Shown: positions 54,574 to 63,671, counted from the stretch's first letter. The stretch is 64,000 nt of DNA from Fimbriimonadaceae bacterium (GCA_019187105.1 JABAQM010000001.1:3068734-3132733), one strand, 5' to 3'. Made by a program: numbers and translations. Notes: generated from the letters alone by a model not told the origin.

Positions 54574-55968
54574 ATGACCCGTCGCGATGTCGCCGCCATC
54601 ATCCTCGCAGCCGGCAAGGGCACGCGCATGAAATCGGACTTGCCCAAGGGCCTGCATCCGATCATGGGACTGTCGATCGTCGAGTGCATCGTCCGGTCGG
54701 TGCGCAAGGCTGGTATCGACCGCATCGTCGTGGTGATCGGGCACCAGGCCGAACTGATGGAATACCAATTGGCCCACCTGGGGGTCACGTTCGCCCACCA
54801 ATCGCCTCAATTGGGCACCGGCCATGCGGCGATGCAGGCGAGAGACGCCTTGGCTGGCCACAACGGTCCGGTCATGGTGTTGCCGGGCGATACGCCGCTG
54901 ATAACAGAGGCGGAAATCGGTGCGCTCGTTGACGCATATTTGGAATCGGCGGCTGCGGCCGCGATGCTCACCTTCGAAGCCAAAGACCCCTCGGGATATG
55001 GTCGCATCATCCGAGACCCCAACGGCCACGTTGCCGGCATCGTCGAAGAAAGGGACGCCTCGTCGGAGCAGCGCAAGATCCAGGAGGTCAACCCGGCGAT
55101 GTACATCTTTACGGGTACCGAGCTTTGGGAAACGCTGCCCAAGCTATCGAATTCGAACGCGCAGGGCGAATACTACTTGACCGATGCCATCGGGGCGATC
55201 GCAGGGTCAGGGAAGCGCGTCACCGCTGTTTCGGTTGATCCAGATTCGGTCGCAGGGGTCAATGACCGCTGGCAGCTCGCCCAGCTTTCATCAGTCCTCC
55301 GAATGCGGCTACTGAAGACCCATGCCCTTGCCGGCGTGACCATAGCTGACCCCGAAACAACGTGGATCGGCCCGGACGTGGAGCTCAGTCCAGACGTGTG
55401 CATCGAGCCGTCTACTATTCTGATGGGCAGGACCTCCATCGGCGCCGGTTCGACCATTGGGCCTAACACGCGGGTGGTCGACACCCGAATTGGTATGAAC
55501 TGCATCATCCTGATGAGTCATCTCAACTCAGCCGTGGTTGAAGATGACGTGCGATGCGGCCCGTTCGCCAATTTAAGGCCCGGGACGATTTTGCGGAAGG
55601 GTGTACGGATCGGCAACTTTGTCGAGGTCAAAAATGCGGAGCTTGGCGAGCAGGTCAGCGCTTCACACCTGACCTACTTGGGCGACAGCACAATCGGCGC
55701 GCGTTCCAATATCGGCGCGGGTACGATCACGTGCAACTACGACGGGTTCGACAAGAACCGGACGGAAATTGGGGAAGGGGCATTCATTGGGTCGAATTCG
55801 ACCCTGATTGCGCCAGTGCACATCGGTAATGGGGCGTTCGTCGCGGCAGGCAGCACGATCAATCGTGATGTGCCCGCCGACGCGATGGCGATTGGACGAT
55901 CACAGCAGGAAGTGAAGGAAGAATGGGCGAAACGATGGCGGCAACGAAAGGCGGAACGGTCGAGCTAA
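54574..55968 (+). CDS. glmU: Bifunctional UDP-N-acetylglucosamine pyrophosphorylase / glucosamine-1-phosphate N-acetyltransferase
   Basis: GlmU acetylates GlcN-1-P and then transfers UMP from UTP to give UDP-GlcNAc. The N-terminal uridyltransferase domain starts AAIILAAGKGTRMKSDLPKGLH (residues 7-28; Rossmann signature LAAGxGTRM), with PQLGTGHAAMQA, VLPGDTPL and GEYYLTDAI. The C-terminal half (from about 250) is a left-handed beta helix of hexapeptide repeats, with GPFANLRPGT, NFVEVKNAELG, ASHLTYLGDS and GAGTITCNYDGFDKNRT. Length, 464 residues, is typical. It overlaps prs by 46 bp. Confidence 0.96.
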   Translation: MTRRDVAAIILAAGKGTRMKSDLPKGLHPIMGLSIVECIVRSVRKAGIDRIVVVIGHQAELMEYQLAHLGVTFAHQSPQLGTGHAAMQARDALAGHNGPVMVLPGDTPLITEAEIGALVDAYLESAAAAAMLTFEAKDPSGYGRIIRDPNGHVAGIVEERDASSEQRKIQEVNPAMYIFTGTELWETLPKLSNSNAQGEYYLTDAIGAIAGSGKRVTAVSVDPDSVAGVNDRWQLAQLSSVLRMRLLKTHALAGVTIADPETTWIGPDVELSPDVCIEPSTILMGRTSIGAGSTIGPNTRVVDTRIGMNCIILMSHLNSAVVEDDVRCGPFANLRPGTILRKGVRIGNFVEVKNAELGEQVSASHLTYLGDSTIGARSNIGAGTITCNYDGFDKNRTEIGEGAFIGSNSTLIAPVHIGNGAFVAAGSTINRDVPADAMAIGRSQQEVKEEWAKRWRQRKAERSS

Positions 55969-56927
55969 ACGGCGATCTGACCGGGATGAAGCTTTTTGCG
56001 GGCAATGCGCACCCGGAACTGGCGCAGCGCATCGCCGATCACCTCGGGATCGAGCTGGGGCGGCTCACCTCGACCAAGTTCAGCGACGGCGAACTGCGGA
56101 TCATGGTCGACGAGAGCGCTCGAGGCAATGACATCTTCGTCATTCAGCCCACGTGCTATCCCGTCAACGACACGCTGATGGAGCTCTTGATCCTGCTCGA
56201 TGCCTTCCGCCGAGCTTCAGCCCGACGGATCACGGTTGTTATGCCCTACTTCGGCTACGCGCGGCAGGACAAGAAGATCAAGCCTCGCGAGCCAGTGACG
56301 GCATCCTTGGTTGCGAAGCTCATAGAAGTCGCCGGCGCTAACCGGGTCGTGTCGATGGATCTCCATGCCGACCAGATCCAGGGGTTCTTCCAGATCCCGG
56401 TGGACCACCTTTACGGCGGCCCCATCATTGGCCACTGGATGATCGAGCAAGGCTACGATCAAGACGACATTGTGGTGGTCAGCCCCGACGTTGCTGGCGT
56501 TAGCCGGGCAAGGTCGCTTGCTGAAATGCTCAAGGCGCCGATCGGTATCGTCGCCAAGCGACGTCCGGAGCCGAACAAGGTCGACATCGTCGAGATCATC
56601 GGTGACGTCGCCGGCAAGAAGTGCATCATGATCGACGACATGATCGACACTGGAGGGAGTGTGATCATGGGCGCCGAGGCACTCCTCAAGCGCGGGGCCA
56701 CGGAAGTGATCGCGAGTTGCAGCCATGCCGTTTTTAGCGGGAATGCGAGCCAACGCCTGCAGGACAGCGTGATCAGCAAGGTCGTCTGCATGGACTCGAT
56801 TCCGATTCCGAGTGTGAAGATGTTCCCGAAGCTCACGATCCTGCCAAGCGCAACGTTGATCGGCGAGGCGATCCGGCGGATCCACAAAAATGTCTCGATC
56901 AGCGTGCTGTTCGAGGACTGGCGCTAG
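55923..56927 (+). CDS. prs: Ribose-phosphate pyrophosphokinase
   Basis: Makes PRPP from ribose-5-phosphate and ATP for nucleotide, histidine and tryptophan synthesis. It has 334 residues; starting at 55935 (MAATKG) is an alternative. Family motifs are KLFAGNAHPELAQRIA, TKFSDGELRIMVDESARG, the flexible loop YFGYARQDKKIKPREP, the divalent-cation site VVSMDLHADQIQGFF, and the PRPP-binding loop IMIDDMIDTGGSV. The gene overlaps glmU and starts the block that leads into the uncharacterised membrane operon. Confidence 0.95.
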   Translation: MGETMAATKGGTVELNGDLTGMKLFAGNAHPELAQRIADHLGIELGRLTSTKFSDGELRIMVDESARGNDIFVIQPTCYPVNDTLMELLILLDAFRRASARRITVVMPYFGYARQDKKIKPREPVTASLVAKLIEVAGANRVVSMDLHADQIQGFFQIPVDHLYGGPIIGHWMIEQGYDQDDIVVVSPDVAGVSRARSLAEMLKAPIGIVAKRRPEPNKVDIVEIIGDVAGKKCIMIDDMIDTGGSVIMGAEALLKRGATEVIASCSHAVFSGNASQRLQDSVISKVVCMDSIPIPSVKMFPKLTILPSATLIGEAIRRIHKNVSISVLFEDWR

Positions 56928-57405
56928 ACGATTCGAATCGATTGGGGGTTCCAAGCTGTCTTATCAGGAAAGTGACACCGAGGGCGTGCAAGCTTTGAAA
57001 TGGGTGGTTCGTCTCGGTGACCGCCATCCGGAGCGCCGGTGGATCGTCGTTGCCCTCGCCTGTTTCGCCGGCCTCGCCGGTCAGCTCATGTTCCGGCATC
57101 CCGTTATGGCGGCGGTCGGTTTTGGCGTCGTGATGCTTTCCGCTGCCGAGATGTTCCTCCCCCTGAGATACCGGATCGACGAGCAGGGGGTGTCGGCCCG
57201 CTGCGGAGTTTCGGAAACCGCAATGGCGTGGAGCGATGTAAAGCGGGCATGGGTGAACGACGAGGGCATCAAGTTGTCACCGCTTGAGACGCCGAGCAAT
57301 ATGGACGCCTTCCGCGGCGTCTACCTTCGCTTCGGCGATAACCGTGACCCCGTCTTGGAACTGGTGCGTCGGTATTGGGGGAAAGATGTTCCAGTTGTGG
57401 GATGA
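56890..57405 (+). CDS. Uncharacterised small membrane protein (operon member 1)
   Basis: The longest frame begins inside prs (56890); a later GTG at 56986 (MQALKWVVRLGD) is a better candidate, giving about 139 residues. Two adjacent hydrophobic helices (WIVVALACFAGLAGQLMF and AAVGFGVVMLSAAEMFL) are followed by a cytosolic beta-rich region YRIDEQGVSARCGVSETAMAWSDVKRAWV that resembles a PH-like (bPH) domain. Its end overlaps the next gene. It begins a run of six genes of unknown function, followed immediately by recO. Confidence 0.65.
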   Translation: MSRSACCSRTGARRFESIGGSKLSYQESDTEGVQALKWVVRLGDRHPERRWIVVALACFAGLAGQLMFRHPVMAAVGFGVVMLSAAEMFLPLRYRIDEQGVSARCGVSETAMAWSDVKRAWVNDEGIKLSPLETPSNMDAFRGVYLRFGDNRDPVLELVRRYWGKDVPVVG

Positions 57406-57697
57406 CGAGATCACTCCAGAGGCCACGCAGCAGACGATCGACCGCCTAGCCGATGAGATCGTCAAGCGAGGACTTCAAACCCCCGCCGTTTTCTTTCTGG
57501 AATCTCATAAGCCACTCCACTTCTTCGGCAGTATGTCGATGGTGGGGTTTTCGCCATTCTTAGTCCCATTTGTGGGATTCGACAACGTCAACAATTGGTC
57601 ACGAATCATGGCCAAACGCGAGAATATTGAAATGCTCATTCAACGCATCGAAGAGAGATCGTCGGCAGCGCCGCCGACGGAGGAGGGAGCCGCATGA
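57386..57697 (+). CDS. Uncharacterised protein (operon member 2)
   Basis: The open frame begins at 57284, but ATG 57386 follows GGGGGAAAG and gives a clean 103-residue protein: FQLWDDEITPEATQQTIDRLADEIVKRGL, then AVFFLESHKPLHFFGSMSMV and FLVPFVGFDNVNNW, ending in a helix. The middle resembles the family of small proteins with an FLExHKPL motif that accompany DUF6754-type genes, though this association is from memory and not verified. No classical signal peptide; one possible hydrophobic segment. The stop overlaps the next start (ATGA). Confidence 0.65.
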   Translation: MFQLWDDEITPEATQQTIDRLADEIVKRGLQTPAVFFLESHKPLHFFGSMSMVGFSPFLVPFVGFDNVNNWSRIMAKRENIEMLIQRIEERSSAAPPTEEGAA

Positions 57698-58632
57698 ACA
57701 TTGAGTCATGGGGTGAACAGTATTACAACAATGGCTGGTTCGCCATCCTCTTCACATTCGTCCTGATCGCTTTCATTCTGCTGAACATCAAGCGGGCGCG
57801 AGGGGGGAAAGATCTCTACATTCGCCGTATCGCCGGCTTGAATGCGATTGACGAGGCGATAGGGCGCGCTACTGAAATGGGCAAGCCCGTTCTGATGGTT
57901 CCTGGCCTCGGTGACCTGAACGCGATCTCGGTGCAGGCCATCAATATCTTCGCGCATGTCACACGCACGGCAGCGCGGTTCGCCAATCCCATCCGGCTCT
58001 GCTGCAACAACGCCGCCGTTTATACGGTCGCCCAGGAGGTGATTCGCGATGTGTACCAGTCCGAGGGGTTGATCGAGCGATTCGATCAGGACTCGGTCCG
58101 GTTCGTTTCCGACCGCCAGTTTGCGTTTGCCGCCGGTGTTTCGGGAATCATTCTTCGTGAACAAACTGCAGCCACGTTCTTTCTGGGCGAGTTCTTCGCC
58201 GAGTCGTTGATCTTTGCCGAAACAGCGAACTCGATTGGCGCCATTCAAGTTGCGGGCTCGACTCAGAACACGCAGACGCCATTCTTTATCGCCGCTTGCG
58301 ACTACGTTCTCATCGGCGACGAGTTCTACGCAGCCAGCGCCTACCTCACTCGCGAGCCCGTATTGGTTGGCAGCTTGGTGGGACAGGACTGGTGCAAGCT
58401 CTTGATCGGCGCATCGGTGCTAATCGGCTTCATTTCCGTGAGCTGCGAAGGGAGGCAGCGTGTGGACTGGGAATGGAAAGACGGCGCCAAAGCCACCGCG
58501 GTGGAAGAAAAGCTGATGAACCCGGGGGATACCACGCTCATGAAACTGTTCCGGCCGAACCCTGCCCATCGACCGCCGGTAACGGTCGATCGCCAACCGG
58601 CAGCTCCGGAAGGGGGCACGACCGGTGGCTAA
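57694..58632 (+). CDS. DUF6754-like membrane-anchored protein (operon member 3)
   Basis: This 312-residue protein has one N-terminal helix (WFAILFTFVLIAFILLNI, residues 15-32). A conserved-looking soluble part follows: GKDLYIRRIAGLNAIDEAIGRATEMGKPVLMVPGLGDLNAISVQAINIF, then AAVYTVAQEVIRDVYQ, GEFFAESLIFAETANSIGAIQVAGS and ALTREP-like FYAASAYLTREPVLVGSL. A second helix occurs near 235-255. These blocks match what I recall of DUF6754. Function is unknown. Position in a coupled operon suggests a membrane complex with its neighbours. Confidence 0.6.
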   Translation: MNIESWGEQYYNNGWFAILFTFVLIAFILLNIKRARGGKDLYIRRIAGLNAIDEAIGRATEMGKPVLMVPGLGDLNAISVQAINIFAHVTRTAARFANPIRLCCNNAAVYTVAQEVIRDVYQSEGLIERFDQDSVRFVSDRQFAFAAGVSGIILREQTAATFFLGEFFAESLIFAETANSIGAIQVAGSTQNTQTPFFIAACDYVLIGDEFYAASAYLTREPVLVGSLVGQDWCKLLIGASVLIGFISVSCEGRQRVDWEWKDGAKATAVEEKLMNPGDTTLMKLFRPNPAHRPPVTVDRQPAAPEGGTTGG

Positions 58633-59539
58633 TCTTTTTGACTTCGCAACTTTTTGGTCGGCTCCGGCCGGCAGCGGGGCGCTGTGGGGCAAAATAGCGC
58701 TCGCCCTCGTTGTTGGCTTTGCCTTCTTGGTGGCGTGCCTCTATTTGCCATCCAATCTGCGAAGGCCTGTCGTTGCAACGTTCACCTTCGTCTCAGGTCT
58801 CTTCTACGTTCTCTATTTCCTTTGGCCTCGGCCTTTCGATTGGCAGCCCGGAGAAGCAACGACGGGGACGTCCGAGGAAATCGGAGCATGGTTCGCCAGT
58901 GCGAACCCTGTTGTCAGCAACTTCGCTTCGATTCTTACCGCCTTCTTGTTGGGCTTGGGCGCCTATTCGATCCTCCGTATCCATCTCGGTAGGATTTCGA
59001 AGCAGCAGAGGGACTGGGGATTTAGCGTGGTCCTCATCGCCAGCATGCTGTTGATGATCGTTTTCGGCTACCTTGACTGGATACAGCGACAGGATCCCAC
59101 GATGGGGCCGAAGATGGCCCTTGAGGAGAACTGGGGTCTGGTTCAGAAGGGAAGAGACTTTCTGTTCGACGGCCTCTTGCAGCAGATGGATGCCGCGATG
59201 TTCTCAATCATCGCCTTTTACATCCTTTCGGCTGCCTATCGCGCCTTTCGGATTCGCTCAATAGAGGCGACGATCATGCTCGCTGCAGCCTTCATCATGA
59301 TGCTGAGCTTGCTCGGTGGAATCGTTGAGCCGGCCAATGACTTCGTCCTTAACACGTTGGCGAGAGGCAATCCCGACGCCTTTGTCAACAACTTCCAGCT
59401 GGGCACGATCGCGGCGTGGATCAAGGATACATTCCAGACATCCAGTATTCGCGCGATCGAATTCGGTATCGGTATCGGCGCTCTTGCGATGGGCCTTCGC
59501 CTTTGGCTCAGTCTCGAGCGAGGAGGCGTGAGCAGCTGA
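58625..59539 (+). CDS. Uncharacterised polytopic membrane protein (operon member 4)
   Basis: GTG start overlapping the previous gene by 8 bp; 304 residues. Seven or so transmembrane helices are visible, for example IALALVVGFAFLVACLYL, VVATFTFVSGLFYVLYFLW, FASILTAFLLGLGAYSIL, FSVVLIASMLLMIVFGY, AMFSIIAFYILSAAYRAF and ATIMLAAAFIMMLSLLGG. Between them lie small cytosolic and external loops. No known transporter signature is seen. The stop overlaps the next ATG by one base (TGATG), so translation is probably coupled. Confidence 0.7.
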   Translation: MANLFDFATFWSAPAGSGALWGKIALALVVGFAFLVACLYLPSNLRRPVVATFTFVSGLFYVLYFLWPRPFDWQPGEATTGTSEEIGAWFASANPVVSNFASILTAFLLGLGAYSILRIHLGRISKQQRDWGFSVVLIASMLLMIVFGYLDWIQRQDPTMGPKMALEENWGLVQKGRDFLFDGLLQQMDAAMFSIIAFYILSAAYRAFRIRSIEATIMLAAAFIMMLSLLGGIVEPANDFVLNTLARGNPDAFVNNFQLGTIAAWIKDTFQTSSIRAIEFGIGIGALAMGLRLWLSLERGGVSS

Positions 59540-60501
59540 TGGCACAAGTTGAACACCGATCTTTCGCTCAGGTGCTGAACGCGGTCCCACGATGGGTTCT
59601 GTTCATGATCCTCATCGTCCTGACCTCCTTGGCTCTGTTCGTCAAAGTCGTCATTCCAAACAAGCAGTTCCCGCCGACCGTCGATTTCTATCGACAGCTC
59701 ATGCTGGCGCCGGAAGGCAGTACAGTCCTCATCCAGTCGGATTGGACGAACTCAACCCGAGGCGAGAGTGGCGCGGCCTTCGAGTCGATTGTTCGCATCC
59801 TGATGCGTCGCAACCTGAAATTTGCTGTCTATTCGGCGGCCGATCCTCAGGCGCCGCAAGTGGCCCGCGACGTGATCCAGCGAATCTCGGAGGAAGAGGT
59901 TAAGGAAGGAGGACGCCGTTACGTGCGGTGGGCCGACTGGGTTAACCTCGGCTACTTCCCGAATGCGGAGGCACATAACAACGCGATGGCGGCCAACCTT
60001 CGGGCTGCCCTAGCTGGCCGGCGGGAGATGACCCCCGAAGGGAAGATGGAAGACCCGATCAACTCCCCGGTACTCAAGGACATCCAGTCCGTCGGCGACT
60101 TTTCTCTGGTGCTGATCTGTACCGCCAGCAACTCGATGAATATCGCCATCGAACGGCTATCCGGTAAGAGCAATCTCATGGGTTCGGTAACCGGCGTCAT
60201 GGTTCCCGAGACCAGCGTGTATTACTCGTCTGGCCAGCTCAAGGGCATGGTCGGTGGCCTCAAAGGTAGCTACGACCTGGAGACGATGATGCAGTTCGGC
60301 GTCAATACCGGGGAAAAGGGCTCAGCCGATGTCCCCGGCGTCGACCCAATTCCTGGCTTTGCAGGAAGGACCAATCTCGCAAGGGCGACTAACTACTACT
60401 TCACGCTGCACGTGGCAATCGGACTCTTGATCCTGGCCGTCGTGATCGGAAACGTGGGTATGGTGCTTGCTCGACGCGAGCAACGACGAGGTGAAGCATG
60501 A
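59539..60501 (+). CDS. Uncharacterised protein with two membrane helices (operon member 5)
   Basis: ATG 59539 overlaps the upstream stop and was preferred over the longer frame from 59416; 320 residues. It has one N-terminal helix (VLFMILIVLTSLALFVKVV) and one C-terminal helix (VAIGLLILAVVIGNVGMVL), with a large soluble domain between. That domain starts STVLIQSDWTNSTRGESGAAFESIVRIL, which looks like an alpha/beta fold, and includes RWADWVNLGYFPNAEAHNNAMAANLRAAL. The topology is like a single-span pair holding a domain on one membrane face. It shares a 4-bp ATGA overlap with the next gene. Function unknown. Confidence 0.7.
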   Translation: MAQVEHRSFAQVLNAVPRWVLFMILIVLTSLALFVKVVIPNKQFPPTVDFYRQLMLAPEGSTVLIQSDWTNSTRGESGAAFESIVRILMRRNLKFAVYSAADPQAPQVARDVIQRISEEEVKEGGRRYVRWADWVNLGYFPNAEAHNNAMAANLRAALAGRREMTPEGKMEDPINSPVLKDIQSVGDFSLVLICTASNSMNIAIERLSGKSNLMGSVTGVMVPETSVYYSSGQLKGMVGGLKGSYDLETMMQFGVNTGEKGSADVPGVDPIPGFAGRTNLARATNYYFTLHVAIGLLILAVVIGNVGMVLARREQRRGEA

Positions 60502-61235
60502 GCCTATTCGATCTGAAACTTTGGGCTGGCGTGCTCGTAACCGTCGGCCTCTACTCGGTGCTCTTCAAAGAGAACAAGTTCTATCGGTTCTTCGAGCACA
60601 TGTTCCTGGGCCTTGCCGCCGGCTGGATGCTCGTCGCGCTTTGGACGGAAACGCTCAAGAGCGCATGGTGGGACAACATGGTGGGAGTCGCCGCCGAAGG
60701 CACCACCCCAGGTACCTCAGGCAACTGGGCCTGGGCCCTCCTGCTACCGATCGGGATGATGGCGTACTTCGTCTTTTCCAGGAAGCATAACTGGATGAGC
60801 CGAATACCGATCGGAATCATCTTGGGCCTCTGGTCGGGACAGCAGATTCAAGTTTGGTTTGAACGGTACGGACCGCAGATAGCCAACTCGATGAAGCCGG
60901 TGATCCCAACCACAACGGATGCGCTGTTCCAGCCTGGAACGACGGGGATGGAGACCGCTGCCGCCGCCGCCGTACGCAACGAGGTCTATGCTTCGGAAGC
61001 GCTGAACAACCTGATCTTCGTCATCACGCTCCTCTGCGTGCTGAGCTACTTCCTGTTTAGCTTCGAGATCAAGAACCGCCTCCTCCGTAACATGACGGTG
61101 GCTGGCCGGTGGCTGCTCATGATCGGTTTCGGAGCCATCTTCGGATCAACGGTCATGATGCGGTTCACGCTTCTGATCGACCGAATGTACTTCGTCTGGC
61201 AGGAGTGGCTCATGCAGGGTCTCTTGGGCCGCTAG
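60498..61235 (+). CDS. Uncharacterised polytopic membrane protein (operon member 6)
   Basis: This 245-residue protein starts in a 4-bp overlap with the previous gene. About six hydrophobic helices are seen: LWAGVLVTVGLYSVLF, MFLGLAAGWMLVALW, WAWALLLPIGMMAYFVF, IPIGIILGLWSGQ, LIFVITLLCVLSYFLFSF and LLMIGFGAIFGSTVMM. It ends immediately before the recO start codon. A role in one complex with operon members 3-5 is inferred from context only. Confidence 0.7.
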   Translation: MSLFDLKLWAGVLVTVGLYSVLFKENKFYRFFEHMFLGLAAGWMLVALWTETLKSAWWDNMVGVAAEGTTPGTSGNWAWALLLPIGMMAYFVFSRKHNWMSRIPIGIILGLWSGQQIQVWFERYGPQIANSMKPVIPTTTDALFQPGTTGMETAAAAAVRNEVYASEALNNLIFVITLLCVLSYFLFSFEIKNRLLRNMTVAGRWLLMIGFGAIFGSTVMMRFTLLIDRMYFVWQEWLMQGLLGR

Positions 61236-61964
61236 TTGTCGCAGGAACAGGTCGTTGAAGCCATCGTTTTGGTTCGCCGCGATGCGGGAGAATCAGACCG
61301 ATGGCTTCGGCTTTTGACACGCGAATCCGGCGTCGTCGACGTCATTGCCAAAGGCGCGCGCAAATCGGCGAGTCGGCTCGCAACCGTATCGGAACCGCTC
61401 GCTAACAGCGTCCTCCACCTGGCCAAGGGCAGGAGCCGGACCTTCATCACCCAGGCCCAGCCGAAGCGCGGATTTCCGAAACTTCGCTCCGATCTGGATC
61501 GCCTGATGGTGGCACTGTCCCTCGCCGAAATCTACGCTGCGATTGCGCGTCACGGTGGGCAAGGGGAGGAAGAATACGAGCAGCTGCTCGGCGACCTTGG
61601 AATGATTGAAGAACACCTGGCGCCGGGGACAGCCTGGATTACCGCAGTTTTGAGGCTCCTTGCGATGGAAGGCGTCATGCCGAGCTGGCACCGATGTGTC
61701 GTTACCGGTTCACCGATCGAGGAGAACCCGGTCATCCTCTCGCCTTCGGCGGGCGGATACGTTTCAAGAGCATCGGGCAGCTCTCCTGCCGACGCCATTT
61801 CAACGAAGGCCGAGGTGGCCCTCTCGCTAGCCAAAATGCCTCTCGAAATGCCGCCCGAATCGAGCCTCAAGCTGCAGCGTGAGTGCATGGTAATCCTTGC
61901 GATCTTCGCGCGTGCCCTCGCCGAAGCGCCCCTCACCGCAACCGACCAATTGCTTGCACTCTGA
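61236..61964 (+). CDS. recO: DNA repair protein RecO
   Basis: RecO anneals DNA strands and helps RecR load RecA on SSB-coated gaps. The 242-residue protein begins with TTG directly at the upstream stop. The N-terminal OB fold is recognisable: EQVVEAIVLVRRDAGESDRWLRLLTRESGVVDVIAKGARKS in outline, with LEPLANSVLHLAKGRS-like VSEPLANSVLHLAKGRS. The C-terminal domain retains HRCVVTGSPI, where many RecO proteins have CxxCG and further cysteines of a zinc ribbon. Here only one cysteine of the set remains, so zinc binding has probably been lost. It may be cotranscribed with the membrane operon. Confidence 0.85.
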   Translation: MSQEQVVEAIVLVRRDAGESDRWLRLLTRESGVVDVIAKGARKSASRLATVSEPLANSVLHLAKGRSRTFITQAQPKRGFPKLRSDLDRLMVALSLAEIYAAIARHGGQGEEEYEQLLGDLGMIEEHLAPGTAWITAVLRLLAMEGVMPSWHRCVVTGSPIEENPVILSPSAGGYVSRASGSSPADAISTKAEVALSLAKMPLEMPPESSLKLQRECMVILAIFARALAEAPLTATDQLLAL

Positions 61965-61998
61965 CCGTCCATTCAAGATTGCTTGTAAACTCCACGGC

Positions 61999-63612
61999 AT
62001 GACGTGGCGTCATGCATTCGCACTGGCCCTTTCGGCCGTGATCGTCGTCGGCTGCACCGGCGGTGGCTTTTCGGAGAAGGTCCAGCAGGGTAAGGGAAAT
62101 GTCTTCCGGTACCCGCTGGTAACGAGTCCGACAACCATGGATCCGGGCGCGGTGCAGGATGGCGACACCATCGACTGCCTGCAGCAGATTTACGAAGGAC
62201 TTGTGGGGTGGGGAGAGGATAACAAGCCACAACCGCGACTTGCCGAGCGAATCGACATCGAGGATGGCGGCAAGACTTACATCTTCACCCTGCGCGACAA
62301 TATCAAGTTTCACAACGGGCGGGCCATAACAGCTGAGGACTTCAAGTGGTCGATGACGCGCAACCTCCAGAAGGGAGTGAATTCGCCTGTCGCCCAGCAG
62401 TATCTGAGCGATATCGTTGGTGTGAACGCCGTCGCCGAAGGGAAGGCCCAGGAGATTTCTGGAGTCGAGGTTCGCGATCCCAAGACGCTGGTCATCCGCC
62501 TCGACAAGCCCCGGCCCTACTTTCTTGGCAAGCTGACGTACCTCGTGGCAGCCGCGTTGCCCAAAGAAGTGGTGCCGTTCGACAAGCCGATGACGGAGAC
62601 GTCCCAGATGATCGGTGCGGGGCCGTTTAAGCTTGCGCGGTATGTGCCGGATCAAATTGTCGTTTTAGAACCCAATGCCGACTATTGGGATGGCAAGCCT
62701 GAGATCGATCAGATCGAGCGTCCAATCATTCTCGATGCTTCGACTCGGCTCAACAAGTACAAGGGTGGTGAACTGGACCTTGTTCAACTGGAACGCCAAG
62801 ATATCGCCGGCCTCCAGCAGGATCCCGAGCTTAGCAAGCACTTGAAATTCTTCGACCGCCCCGCGATTTGGTACGTTGCCATGAACCAGATTGCGTTTCC
62901 GGTGTTTCGCGATGTTCGCGTGCGGCGTGCGTTCGCGATGGCGATCGACAAGGAGCCGATCGTTAAGGACCTGCTTGGCGGCGTCAACACGATCGCCAAC
63001 AGCATCATCCCTCCCGGTGTCCCCGGTCATCGATCGGATGCAAAGGCCATACAGTTCAACGTAGAGGAGGCCAAGAAATTGCTGGCCGATGCCGGATTCC
63101 CGGGCGGCAAAGGATTCCCTCCGGTGGAACTTAACTTCCGGGAAGCCAGGCCCGACATTCGAATCGTGGCGGAAGCGGTTGCCGGCCAACTGAAGCAGAA
63201 CCTTGGCGTTGAAGTGAGCTTGAAAACCAGCGAGTGGGGGGCCTATCTGGAGAAGTGGAACCAGAAGACCGTCATCCCGTTCTATCACATGCGGTGGGCG
63301 GCCGACTATCTCGATCCCGAGAACTTCCTGAGTTTCATGCTCGCAACATACGGCCCCGAAAACAAGCTGGGCTACTCAAACCCCGAGTTCGATCAGCTTT
63401 GCCGAACGGCGGATATGACGATGGATTGGGACAAGCGCCAAGAGCTTTATTCCAAGGCGGAGGACATCGTGCTTCAGGATGCCCCTTGGATTCCCATCTA
63501 CTTCCAGCGTGATGCCGAGCTCATCCGACCCCGGGTTGCTGGTCTCAGGGAGTCGCTCTTTGGCCACTTGCCGCACAGCAGGGTTCGAATCGCATCCGCA
63601 ACGGGACCGTAA
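61999..63612 (+). CDS. ABC transporter substrate-binding lipoprotein, peptide/nickel type (SBP family 5)
   Basis: The frame is open from 61897; ATG 61999 begins a lipoprotein signal peptide with the lipobox ending VVGC (Cys 19), giving 537 residues. The SBP_bac_5 fold shows FRYPLVTSPTTMDPG, LQQIYEGLVGWGEDNKPQPRLAERI, YIFTLRDNIKFHNGRAITAEDFKWS, IGAGPFKLARYVPDQIVVLEPN, and VRVRRAFAMAIDK-like RDVRVRRAFAMAID, all in normal order. It delivers oligopeptides or a similar solute to an ABC importer. No permease or ATPase genes are adjacent, so the partner is elsewhere or beyond the window. Confidence 0.92.
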   Translation: MTWRHAFALALSAVIVVGCTGGGFSEKVQQGKGNVFRYPLVTSPTTMDPGAVQDGDTIDCLQQIYEGLVGWGEDNKPQPRLAERIDIEDGGKTYIFTLRDNIKFHNGRAITAEDFKWSMTRNLQKGVNSPVAQQYLSDIVGVNAVAEGKAQEISGVEVRDPKTLVIRLDKPRPYFLGKLTYLVAAALPKEVVPFDKPMTETSQMIGAGPFKLARYVPDQIVVLEPNADYWDGKPEIDQIERPIILDASTRLNKYKGGELDLVQLERQDIAGLQQDPELSKHLKFFDRPAIWYVAMNQIAFPVFRDVRVRRAFAMAIDKEPIVKDLLGGVNTIANSIIPPGVPGHRSDAKAIQFNVEEAKKLLADAGFPGGKGFPPVELNFREARPDIRIVAEAVAGQLKQNLGVEVSLKTSEWGAYLEKWNQKTVIPFYHMRWAADYLDPENFLSFMLATYGPENKLGYSNPEFDQLCRTADMTMDWDKRQELYSKAEDIVLQDAPWIPIYFQRDAELIRPRVAGLRESLFGHLPHSRVRIASATGP

Positions 63613-63618
63613 AAGTTT

Positions 63619-63645
63619 GGAGCCCAAGCCTGCGGCTTGGGCTCC
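63619..63645 (-). terminator. Hairpin between two convergent genes
   Basis: GGAGCCCAAGCC / GGCTTGGGCTCC is a perfect 12-bp stem with loop TGC. Read leftward it is followed by AAACTTTTA; read rightward the downstream sequence is not U-rich. It probably ends the leftward gene at 63672 and may act on both strands. Confidence 0.65.
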
Positions 63646-63671
63646 TGGATTCACGCTATGTGTCGTTTCGG

